Shown: positions 1 to 6,935 of the stretch, piece by piece
How the letters are laid out: the number at the start of each line of letters is the position of its first letter
Numbering within the stretch: position 1 is the first letter of the stretch
NCBI GenBank assembly: GCA_016845245.1
Contig: JAERSY010000006.1
Span: 1 to 45,718, forward strand
Source of the DNA: Phycisphaerae bacterium
Lineage (GTDB): Bacteria; Planctomycetota; Phycisphaerae; Phycisphaerales; SM1A02
DNA length: 45,718 nt
Direction: 5' to 3'
The notes under the pieces: generated by a model
The model's input: only the letters and a program-made list of their open reading frames with translations
The model's database searches: none
Told to the model about the DNA's origin: nothing
Made by a program: the position numbers and the translations under genes

Positions 1-1
1 T

Positions 2-142
2 TCAGAGGGCATGACTGGCGTCAGTACGCGATATCTCCCTGAAGGCACCTCTGTGCACCAGCCCATGATGGTCGCGTGGAGCAATTCGACGCCAGATGAT
101 GATGGCTATCACTGCGGCGTATGGTTCTTTGGAAGCGACTAA
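2..142 (+). CDS. C-terminal fragment of an unidentified protein, cut by the window start
   Basis: An open frame enters from the left edge and stops at TAA 140-142, giving the last 46 residues of a protein that starts outside the window. The end reads DGYHCGVWFFGSD, rich in aromatic residues, which would suit the edge of a beta-rich or secreted domain. I do not recognise the family. The stop is followed within 25 bases by a strong hairpin, which supports this being a true gene end on the plus strand. Not enough is left to propose a function. Confidence 0.5.
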   Translation, partial: SEGMTGVSTRYLPEGTSVHQPMMVAWSNSTPDDDGYHCGVWFFGSD

Positions 143-160
143 AACCCCCCTTTTCAACAC

Positions 161-187
161 AAAAAGCCCCCATTATTGGGGGCTTCA
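161..187 (+). terminator. Intrinsic terminator-like hairpin after the truncated gene
   Basis: AAGCCCCC and GGGGGCTT form a perfect 8-bp stem around an ATTATT loop (164-185), preceded by an A tract. The T tract after the stem is short on both strands, so it may serve the plus-strand gene ending at 142. The rest of 188-373 holds a small hairpin (GTGTCT/AGACAC, 222-236) and an AT-rich stretch around 270-310 that is likely the promoter area of the next gene; I see no other gene there. Confidence 0.6.
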
Positions 188-373
188 TGAGGAGAGAAGA
201 AAAGAGAGAGGAGTCTAAGTTGTGTCTATGAGACACCCAGATAATCACTGAACTTGTATTCCATTTCACTTGTTTTCAAATTTTTTCAAAATGTTGAATA
301 ACTTATATGTGTCGACGACTTCTCTAGGGGTACTCGCGGAGTGCTTGTACCTAGACATGACAGGAAGTCGCCC

Positions 374-688
374 ATGAATGCCGACCACACCCCACTTGGC
401 CGTATTGGCCCACCGTCCCTCCCCAAGAAGGATAATGTAGCACCCTTAAAACTCCAACCCGACAACAAGGATGATCGTCTTGGTTCATTCTTTTCAGGAT
501 TGAATTGGACTGACCGCCAGATTCTTGCGTTGCACTTTGCAGAACGGCTCTCCCCATGGGAAATCCACGTCGTACTCAATCTTTCGATGAGTGATGTGCT
601 TTGCCGTATTCAACGCTTAAAACGAATTGCCCGCAAGTCGATGGAGCTTGCGAGAGCATCAGGTAAGTCAAAGTTAACACTGGGTTAA
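374..688 (+). CDS. Stand-alone sigma-70 region-4-like / helix-turn-helix protein
   Basis: A 104-residue protein whose second half (about residues 45-95) reads like region 4 of a sigma-70 factor: a WTDRQILALHF helix, a SPWEIHVVLNLS turn-helix, and a basic recognition-type helix containing RIQRLKRIARKSM. In sigma factors this domain contacts the -35 element. Region 2, needed for -10 recognition, is absent, so this is more likely a small DNA-binding regulator, anti-sigma-like partner or cofactor than a working sigma factor. The N-terminal 40 residues are polar and rich in proline and charge. The ATG at 374 is chosen because AGGAAG lies 6 bases upstream; a GTG at 341 would also be in frame but lacks such a site. 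It ends one base before the convergent HdeD-type gene. Family assignment is by eye. Confidence 0.6.
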   Translation: MNADHTPLGRIGPPSLPKKDNVAPLKLQPDNKDDRLGSFFSGLNWTDRQILALHFAERLSPWEIHVVLNLSMSDVLCRIQRLKRIARKSMELARASGKSKLTLG

Positions 689-689
689 G

Positions 690-1220
690 TTAACTTGCCT
701 GCCCGTTTCGAACTGCCCAACTGAGCGAAATGAGATACGCGCCAGTAATACAGAGGTTCATGCCTGCAATGATGCCAATGACTGCAAATGAGTCAGGCCA
801 AAGCACGAGGAGTGCAATCCCGAATAGCACGCAAATGAAACCATGAAAGAATGCCAGTGCGCAGTGATTGGGAACTCCAAATGCCGTTCGTAGCAACAGC
901 GCTGAGAGTAACTCGGCAATCCCTGCAATCAAAAAGAATATTGCCAAGATGAGCGTCACCGTTGCGAGCGCTGGCGCTGGAAGAATGAGCAAGAGAAAAC
1001 CAAAGATGAGTGTGATTAACCCGCCCCCGAAGGAAACCGGTGACCGTGCCCCACTTTGATGGGAGATGCCTCCGATGACGGCGAATAAGCCAGCGATGAC
1101 GAGTAGCCACCCAATCAACATCGCAATGGCTTCCGCCGCAATACTTGGCTGCAAAATTGCAAAAACGCCCATGACAAGCAGAAGAAACCCCTCTACACAA
1201 AACCATTTCCAATTCATCAT
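690..1220 (-). CDS. HdeD-family (DUF308) integral membrane protein
   Basis: About 176 residues forming six likely transmembrane helices in three pairs, with glycine-rich turns such as VIAGLFAVIGG and LIAGIAELLSALLLR, the internally repeated pattern of the HdeD/DUF308 family. In E. coli HdeD is tied to acid resistance; in most bacteria the role is unknown, so only the family is claimed. The start at 1220 (MMNWKWFCVEGF) is preferred because it puts the first hydrophobic helix near the N-terminus; a longer form from 1259 would overlap the divergent threonine aldolase start. No clear Shine-Dalgarno site precedes it. It is divergent from the threonine aldolase gene, with about 47 bases between starts to hold both promoters. 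Confidence 0.8.
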   Translation of the reverse strand: MMNWKWFCVEGFLLLVMGVFAILQPSIAAEAIAMLIGWLLVIAGLFAVIGGISHQSGARSPVSFGGGLITLIFGFLLLILPAPALATVTLILAIFFLIAGIAELLSALLLRTAFGVPNHCALAFFHGFICVLFGIALLVLWPDSFAVIGIIAGMNLCITGAYLISLSWAVRNGQAS

Positions 1221-1267
1221 GGATAAATAGTACACAGATTCGTGTTGCCATGCGTACAATCGTCATT

Positions 1268-2323
1268 ATGACGGCAACACCAATTGATCTACGAAGCGAC
1301 ACGGTCACGCAACCAACCCAAGGCATGAGAGACGCCATGATGGCGGCGCCACTTGGCGATGACGTTTGGGGTGATGACCCAACAGTGAATGCGCTTCAAG
1401 ACCGTTGCGCAGAAATGTTTGGAAAAGAGGATGCTTGTTTTGTGCCAACTGGAACGATGGCAAATCAGGCGGCAATCAAATCACAAACAAGACCGGGTGA
1501 TGAAATCATTATTCATGGTGAATCCCACGTCGTCCGCTATGAAGCTGGCGGTGCAGCTGCACTCAGCGGATGCAGTTTCGCAATTGCTGACGGTGCACGT
1601 GGATTTATCACACCTGAAGATGTCACGAATCTCATTAAGCCGGAAGATTCTCATTTTTGTCACACGACGCTTCTCTCCCTTGAGAACACGCACAACAGAG
1701 GCGGCGGTTCAGTGTGGCCGCTTCAACAACTCCAAGATGTCTGTGAAACCGCTCGCGCTCATGGTCTTAAAACACACCTCGATGGCGCTCGCATTTGGCA
1801 TGCGATTGTTGCCAGCGGTGTTGACGCGTCTGTTTGGGGGGCGCCGTTTGACACAATCTCTGCATGTTTTTCTAAAGGGCTTGGATGTCCCGCTGGCTCG
1901 ATTGTTGTTGGTGACCGCGATGTCATCTTTAGAGTGCGTAGAGCACGAAAACTCTTAGGTGGGACAATGCGGCAATCTGGCATTCTTGCGGGAGCTGCGA
2001 TGTACGCCATTGAACACCATATTGACCGGCTAGCGGAAGACCATGCGAATGCAACATGCCTCGCAGAAGGGTTACATAACATCGATGGAATCACTTGTCA
2101 GGTTGACGAAACGGATACCAATCTCGTCTTCTTTAATATTGACCCTTCTCTTGGAGAAGGCGATGCATTTTGCCGAAAACTTGCAGAGAAGGGTGTTTTG
2201 TCAGAAGCACTCGATCAATACCGTATTCGTTTTGTCACTCATTTAGACGTCACTCATGAACAAGTTAAGGAAGCCATTCGAATAACTCAAGAACTCTGTG
2301 AACATGCTCCATCGATTTCGTAA
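1268..2323 (+). CDS. ltaE: Low-specificity L-threonine aldolase (PLP-dependent)
   Basis: A 351-residue fold-type I PLP enzyme that splits L-threonine or L-allo-threonine to glycine and acetaldehyde in the cytoplasm. The N-terminus IDLRSDTVTQPT is diagnostic of the family. The PLP-binding lysine is K203 in FSKGLGCPAGS; H87 in HGESHVVRYE would stack on the cofactor, and D172/R175 in LDGAR match the conserved cofactor and substrate contacts. GGTMRQSG near 240 is also typical. Length fits the bacterial enzyme (about 330-350). The ATG at 1268 aligns the family N-terminus; an in-frame ATG at 1250 would add six unconserved residues. The end overlaps the next gene by about 20 bases, so the two are probably translated from one message. 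Confidence 0.95.
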   Translation: MTATPIDLRSDTVTQPTQGMRDAMMAAPLGDDVWGDDPTVNALQDRCAEMFGKEDACFVPTGTMANQAAIKSQTRPGDEIIIHGESHVVRYEAGGAAALSGCSFAIADGARGFITPEDVTNLIKPEDSHFCHTTLLSLENTHNRGGGSVWPLQQLQDVCETARAHGLKTHLDGARIWHAIVASGVDASVWGAPFDTISACFSKGLGCPAGSIVVGDRDVIFRVRRARKLLGGTMRQSGILAGAAMYAIEHHIDRLAEDHANATCLAEGLHNIDGITCQVDETDTNLVFFNIDPSLGEGDAFCRKLAEKGVLSEALDQYRIRFVTHLDVTHEQVKEAIRITQELCEHAPSIS

Positions 2324-3155
2324 CATCCTTTTACTTTTGCCACTCATTGTCTGTGTTGGGCTTGCCCCGCAAAAACAGCAATTCGTTTGGCAAGACATTA
2401 ACACTCGGGAAGTTGTTCGATGGGAAGGTGATACAGCAGTCCTCCGTCAGGGCTCTCAGATGAATGAGATTGAATGCACGTTGCGATTCGATCAGAAAGA
2501 TGTCCTCTTTGCAATGGAATCATTTGGTATTCCGGAAGCTTGGACAACAATCAGTTACACCGACCAAGACGACCTTGCGAAAAAACAACGCGCACTTGAA
2601 CACAAAGCAGGATTGCATGGCATCAAAATGCTTGATGGAGGGAACCTCTTTCAAGTTGATTATGCGTGGGTTGTTAAGCGAAGCAAGACACACTTGAAAA
2701 CTGCGGCAAAAACAATTCGTTCAGCGGCGAAGAGGCAGGGCTACCGTTCAACAAGAGAACTCGTTGGCGCATTTGCTTCTTTTGTACAAACACTTGAGTA
2801 TCGAATCCCAAGTGATTTTAGAATCAACGAAGATGGCGAAAAGATTCTGACTGCAGGTGCGATGATGCCACTCGAAACAATCACGAAGCAATGGGGTGAT
2901 TGTGACACAAAAAGTTTGTTGTTTGCTTCGCTTGTTCGTTCGATCGATTTAGTCGACGTTTGCTTTATTGTCATTGACGACCATCTGTTTGCAGGCGTTC
3001 AACTTCGTGCAGAACGAGATGACCATTCCATTCGTCATCGAGGAAAAGATTGGGTCCTTGTTGAGCTCAGCGATTCGTGGCCACTCGGAAGAATACCGCT
3101 TGACCATCACAATGGAATTGTTAAAGGAAAGTTCGACATCGTCGATTTGCCCTAA
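2304..3155 (+). CDS. Secreted or membrane-anchored transglutaminase-like protein
   Basis: A 283-residue protein with an N-terminal hydrophobic segment (residues about 7-21) and a C-terminal transglutaminase/cysteine-protease-like core. The likely nucleophile is C200 in QWGDCDTKSLLFASL, H227 lies in DDHLFAGVQL, and an acidic partner could be E254 or D257 in LVELSDSWP. That order (Cys, His, Asp/Glu) and the GDC-K motif are typical of bacterial transglutaminase-like proteins, many of which are peptidases or amidases. The substrate cannot be told. The start overlaps the end of threonine aldolase by 20 bases and the stop lies 2 bases before the sulfotransferase start, so it sits in an operon with surface-polymer genes. 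An in-frame GTG at 2298 is an alternative start. Confidence 0.7.
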   Translation: MLHRFRNILLLLPLIVCVGLAPQKQQFVWQDINTREVVRWEGDTAVLRQGSQMNEIECTLRFDQKDVLFAMESFGIPEAWTTISYTDQDDLAKKQRALEHKAGLHGIKMLDGGNLFQVDYAWVVKRSKTHLKTAAKTIRSAAKRQGYRSTRELVGAFASFVQTLEYRIPSDFRINEDGEKILTAGAMMPLETITKQWGDCDTKSLLFASLVRSIDLVDVCFIVIDDHLFAGVQLRAERDDHSIRHRGKDWVLVELSDSWPLGRIPLDHHNGIVKGKFDIVDLP

Positions 3156-3157
3156 CA

Positions 3158-4078
3158 ATGAACACGAAATCTTTAGAACGAATAGCAAGGAAAATGCCGC
3201 CTTGGGCAACACGCCTAGGCAAGCGATTCGCGGTATATGCACGCGAACGAGAACAACTCAACGCATGCCGAAGTGGCTTTAAGTCGTTCGGTAATCGATA
3301 CCCACAACCCATTCTATTCATTGCAGGATTGCCAAAGAGCGGTTCAACATGGATTGAAAAAATGGTCTCTAGTTATGAGGGATTTCATGAGTATCTTCTT
3401 CCAGCAATTGCAAAACATGAACTTGCAACGGGCGGCTCTCATGATTTTGAAATGCCACAAAACATGTTCGAACATTTAAATGATGCACTTGTACTCACCA
3501 AGATGCATTGTCATGGATCAAAAAATAACGTAGATGTTTTAGAAAAGGCGGGGATCAATTACGTTGTGCTTCACCGAGACTTACGAGACGTTGCGGTGAG
3601 TTATCATTTCTATGTTCAAAATACACCATGGCACCCTGAACACAAACACCACGTTGGCGCGACCGTCCAAGAGGGATTGACAGTATTCGCCGAACGAATG
3701 CTACCCGGTTACGTGAAGTGGGTCGAGTCATGGGATAACAATGCGAATCCTGACCACTCGATTCAAGTGAAGTATGAAGACATGCTCGAGAATCCCATTG
3801 AAGGAATGACAAAGATTGCCTCGCTTTTTGAGCTAGACAATTCCAAAGAAACGATTGAATCAATCGTTAAAGCGAATAGTTTCAAAAAAATGAGTGGAGG
3901 ACGGACACGTGGAGAAAGCTCATCAACATCGTTTGCACGGAAAGGCGTTGCGGGTGATTGGGTAAATCACTTCACGCCAGCGTTAAAGGAAAGTTATGGA
4001 TCTCATCTCTCGGCATTCCTTGTCAAACATGGATATGAACGAGATGATGCATGGATAACCGAAGAGGTTGTTAAGTAG
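3158..4078 (+). CDS. PAPS-dependent sulfotransferase
   Basis: A 306-residue sulfotransferase. The 5'-phosphosulfate-binding loop is LPKSGSTWI (58-66), the 3'-phosphate-binding segment is HRDLRDVAVSYHF (139-151) and the family's C-terminal GxxGxxK-region counterpart is RKGVAGDW (261-268), which also contacts PAPS. It would transfer sulfate from PAPS to a hydroxyl or amino group, most likely on a sugar or lipid. It has no signal peptide or obvious membrane span, so it acts in the cytoplasm. It lies 2 bases after the transglutaminase-like gene and 2 bases before a glycosyltransferase, suggesting sulfation of a glycan or glycolipid being built by that neighbour; the acceptor is inference. Confidence 0.9.
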   Translation: MNTKSLERIARKMPPWATRLGKRFAVYAREREQLNACRSGFKSFGNRYPQPILFIAGLPKSGSTWIEKMVSSYEGFHEYLLPAIAKHELATGGSHDFEMPQNMFEHLNDALVLTKMHCHGSKNNVDVLEKAGINYVVLHRDLRDVAVSYHFYVQNTPWHPEHKHHVGATVQEGLTVFAERMLPGYVKWVESWDNNANPDHSIQVKYEDMLENPIEGMTKIASLFELDNSKETIESIVKANSFKKMSGGRTRGESSSTSFARKGVAGDWVNHFTPALKESYGSHLSAFLVKHGYERDDAWITEEVVK

Positions 4079-4080
4079 TT

Positions 4081-5238
4081 ATGAAGATATTGCATTACTT
4101 TCCAACGACTCGGTTAACTGAAGGCGGCACCGTACGCGCAGCACTCGATTTATCAACTGCACTTGCACGATATGGTCATGACGTCACGTGGCTTACGACT
4201 GATGATGCAGATGTTCCAGAACAATGGGGCAAAGAACCAGATACCCCAACCGTTGTACAACTTGGGGCATTGCAAAAGTCGGGCGGCAGACTCAGTGCGA
4301 AGCAAGTTTCGCTCGCTGCTGAAGTCGCCGCACAAGCAGACATTGTTCATATACATGCGATGTGGATGCCTTCAAATGTTCAAATGGCAAGCGCGTGCAA
4401 GAAGGCAGGGACGCCGTGGGTTCTCAGCACGCATGGAATGCTAGATGATTGGTGCATGGAACAGCGAGGCATAAAGAAACGACTCTATCTTGCCACATAT
4501 GGCAAAAAACTTGTGCATGGGGCATCAACAATCTTAACAACCGCGGAAGAAGAAAAGCGGCAAGCGTCGCGATGGCTTCCAAAAGATAACGTCGTTGCGA
4601 TTCCTCTCATTGTTGATTTAGAACCCTATAAAAATGTTTCGACACCACAACTAGCTGAAGAGGCCTTTGGTTCATTTCCGAACAAGTCCGTCCTCTTCCT
4701 AAGTCGCGTCCATCCGAAAAAATCGATTGAAACGCTCATCGAGTGCGCAGCACTACTCAAACAACGTGGCGATGTGCCAACCTTCTTGATTGCAGGTACC
4801 GGTGAGAAGCAATACATCGAATCGCTTCAGAAACAAGTCGCAAAGCATGAACTCACCAATCACTTCAAGTTTCTTGGGATGGTCGTTGGAGACACGAAAC
4901 TATCTTTGTTTGCATTGGCTGATGTCTTCGCGCTTCCAACACAGCAAGAAAATTTCGGATTGGTCTATCCAGAAGCGATGTTATGTGAAACGCCAGTGAT
5001 TACAACGAAGGGAACGGATATCTGGCGTGAACTTGAAAGTGGTGGCGGTGCGATGATTATTGAACGAGACGCCGAAGCATTCGCTGACGCAATATCAACA
5101 GTGCTCGCAGATGATGATGCTCGGCTTGAAATGGGTAAAGCAGCAAGACAACATATGTTGCATTGGCTAGACACCTCTACTGTGGTGAAATCATATGAAT
5201 CAATGTATGAACAAGCCGCTACTGTACTTGCAACGTAA
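4081..5238 (+). CDS. GT-B fold glycosyltransferase, family 4 type
   Basis: A 385-residue retaining glycosyltransferase. The N-terminal Rossmann half opens with MKILHYFPTTRLTEGGTVRA, where the glycine-rich loop meets donor and acceptor; VLSTHGMLDDW is a common GT4 segment near 115-125. The C-terminal half has VLFLSRVHPKKSIETL (about 200-215) and the EX7E motif in ENFGLVYPEAM, which binds the nucleotide-sugar donor. The donor and product are unknown. It follows the sulfotransferase by 2 bases; together they look like a pair that builds and sulfates an exported glycan or glycolipid. Its 3' end overlaps the convergent chagasin-like gene by 20 bases, so no terminator lies between them. Confidence 0.9.
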   Translation: MKILHYFPTTRLTEGGTVRAALDLSTALARYGHDVTWLTTDDADVPEQWGKEPDTPTVVQLGALQKSGGRLSAKQVSLAAEVAAQADIVHIHAMWMPSNVQMASACKKAGTPWVLSTHGMLDDWCMEQRGIKKRLYLATYGKKLVHGASTILTTAEEEKRQASRWLPKDNVVAIPLIVDLEPYKNVSTPQLAEEAFGSFPNKSVLFLSRVHPKKSIETLIECAALLKQRGDVPTFLIAGTGEKQYIESLQKQVAKHELTNHFKFLGMVVGDTKLSLFALADVFALPTQQENFGLVYPEAMLCETPVITTKGTDIWRELESGGGAMIIERDAEAFADAISTVLADDDARLEMGKAARQHMLHWLDTSTVVKSYESMYEQAATVLAT

Positions 5239-5617
5239 ATGCGATTACTTTCGTGGGTTCGTCATTGTCATCCCACGGTCGCTCGTACGATGCAGTAATC
5301 TCAACTTCCCCGACCTTCAAAGTCCTAAACGTCCATAGCCCGTCACCTGCTGCACCGATGCGTCCACTTGCGTGCGCTGTGTATGAGTGACTCAACTCTC
5401 TCACGATTAAAGCATTTGAAATGTCCATCTTCCATGCGTAGCCCGTCGAGGGATTCTCTGGAAGCGTAATCTCAAACGTTTTACCCGTGTTGAGCACAAT
5501 TGTTTGCGCTGCGTCAACTTCAGAAAAAGGACGCTCAATGAGCTCTGATTGATTTGTTTGTGTTGATTCACAACTCGCAATCAAAACCATTGCGACACAT
5601 GCAAATATGAGTTTCAT
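5219..5617 (-). CDS. Chagasin-like (I42 family) protease-inhibitor lipoprotein
   Basis: A 132-residue lipoprotein: signal peptide MKLIFACVAMVLIASC with lipobox IASC and lipidated C16. The mature part has the chagasin/I42 inhibitor signature: NPSTGYAW (loop 1), a G-x-G segment GAAGDGLWTF, and a final conserved YERPW block. These loops block papain-type cysteine proteases in characterised members. The start at 5617 is chosen because it begins the signal peptide; the frame is open further upstream to 5719 but that would run into the permease gene. It lies 25 bases downstream of the second metal permease on the same strand and may be cotranscribed. The target could be an endogenous transglutaminase-like protease or an external enzyme; that is inference. 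Confidence 0.8.
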   Translation of the reverse strand: MKLIFACVAMVLIASCESTQTNQSELIERPFSEVDAAQTIVLNTGKTFEITLPENPSTGYAWKMDISNALIVRELSHSYTAHASGRIGAAGDGLWTFRTLKVGEVEITASYERPWDDNDEPTKVIAFTLQVQ

Positions 5618-5642
5618 ATCCAAAGGATACCATGAAACATAC

Positions 5643-6935
5643 TTACTCATCTTCAACTTTCGGAACTTCTGAACCATGTGGATCGTGGGTTGCTGTCCCA
5701 AGTTCTTCTTGCATCGCATCTGTTGTCACGTGTTCAAGACGTGATGCAGCATGGTGTAACTGATGCGTATCTTGTGGAAAATGCTTGTCAAGATAGACTT
5801 CCCAAAGCCGGTGTGTTCGAACGATTGACGTTGCTTGGTTCCGGCCTTCCGTCGTGAGTTTGATTGCACCATCATCTGATTGCACTGCTCCCGAGCGTTT
5901 CAAACTCATCATCGCCATTGCAAACATCAAGTGATTGGAGCGAAGAAGGTCTTGCAGATTGCGCTGCATAAGCACGGGTTGTTCTCGCTCTTCCAATCGC
6001 CACAAGACGCCAAGGACATCCTCTCTCAATATTTTAAGTCTCACGATGATGCGGTTTACAATCAATACAACAAGACCATGTCGTGGAGAACAAATCCATG
6101 CAAGAAGGAAAAGAAGACCCGCTGCAACTGCCATCGCCCCTGAAGTAACTGTCCCATTAAAACCAAACCACAACGGAATCGTGATTGCGCCAAGGTGACC
6201 AAGAAACGATGAAAGGCATGCGACAATCAATGCGACGACGATTAACATCCAGTACCGATCGGTCAAGAGATACGCGGTCGCAGGTGGAACAATAAACATT
6301 GCTACGACTAAGATTGAGCCAACTGATTCAAATGCTGCAACTGCTGTGACCGCTGTCATTGTCATCAATACATAATGCATCAGTTCAGGCCTAAACCCTT
6401 GCGATTGAGCAAGCGCTTGGTCGAATGATGCAATTTTAAACTCTTTGTAAAACAGAACAATCAAAACCGCATTCACAATGAGCATCGTTCCATTCACAAT
6501 AAAACTTCTTGGAACCATGTATCCAAACAGTGAATCTTGTTCAAAGTACGCAAACTCAATTGAACCGTACAACACGCAATCTGGATCCATATGGACGTGG
6601 TCAAGGGCTTGCCGAATGAGTATCAACCCAAGTGCAAAAAGAACCGTAAACACAATGCCGATTGATGCGCCAATTTCTACCTTTCCATACTTCTGAATGG
6701 CATGGACAAAGAGTGCTGTTAACACGCCAATGACGATTGCACCAACAAACATTGAAAATGGATCTCGGGAACCAGTGACAAGAAATGCGATTGCAATGCC
6801 CGGAAGTACTGTGTGACTGATTGCATCACCCATCAAACTCATTTTCCGCAACACTAGCAGTGTGCCCGGCAGAGCGCACGCTGAAGCGCAGAGTGCACCA
6901 ATAACAATAATCCACCAATCTATTGAGGACATCAT
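5643..6935 (-). CDS. Metal ABC importer permease fused to a C-terminal DtxR-like domain (second permease)
   Basis: A 430-residue protein. Residues 1-300 are an ABC-3 family permease (8-9 hydrophobic helices) of the manganese/zinc/iron type, with GTLLVLRKMSLMGDAISHTV (24-43) and HVHMDPDCVLYGSIEF (113-128), hallmarks of MntC/TroD/YtgD permeases. Residues about 303-430 match DtxR/MntR: a winged-helix segment ending LTTEG, then HRLWEVYL (375-382) and LHHAASRLEHV (393-403), and finally DPHGSEVP. H375, E379, H394, E401 and H402 fall on DtxR metal ligands H79, E83, H98, E105 and H106; the C102 position is S398. The start codon overlaps the stop of the first permease (ATGA). A single such fusion is known in Chlamydia YtgCR. 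The helix-turn-helix recognition helix here is more diverged than in the first permease, so this domain may sense metal without binding DNA. Confidence 0.9.
   Translation of the reverse strand: MMSSIDWWIIVIGALCASACALPGTLLVLRKMSLMGDAISHTVLPGIAIAFLVTGSRDPFSMFVGAIVIGVLTALFVHAIQKYGKVEIGASIGIVFTVLFALGLILIRQALDHVHMDPDCVLYGSIEFAYFEQDSLFGYMVPRSFIVNGTMLIVNAVLIVLFYKEFKIASFDQALAQSQGFRPELMHYVLMTMTAVTAVAAFESVGSILVVAMFIVPPATAYLLTDRYWMLIVVALIVACLSSFLGHLGAITIPLWFGFNGTVTSGAMAVAAGLLFLLAWICSPRHGLVVLIVNRIIVRLKILREDVLGVLWRLEEREQPVLMQRNLQDLLRSNHLMFAMAMMSLKRSGAVQSDDGAIKLTTEGRNQATSIVRTHRLWEVYLDKHFPQDTHQLHHAASRLEHVTTDAMQEELGTATHDPHGSEVPKVEDE

Noticed and set aside
341-373. GTG start at 341 for the sigma-like gene
   Set aside because: No ribosome-binding site precedes it, whereas ATG 374 has AGGAAG at proper spacing.
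5618-5719. Longer N-terminus for the chagasin-like protein
   Set aside because: It would overlap the permease end by about 75 bases and hide the signal peptide inside the protein.
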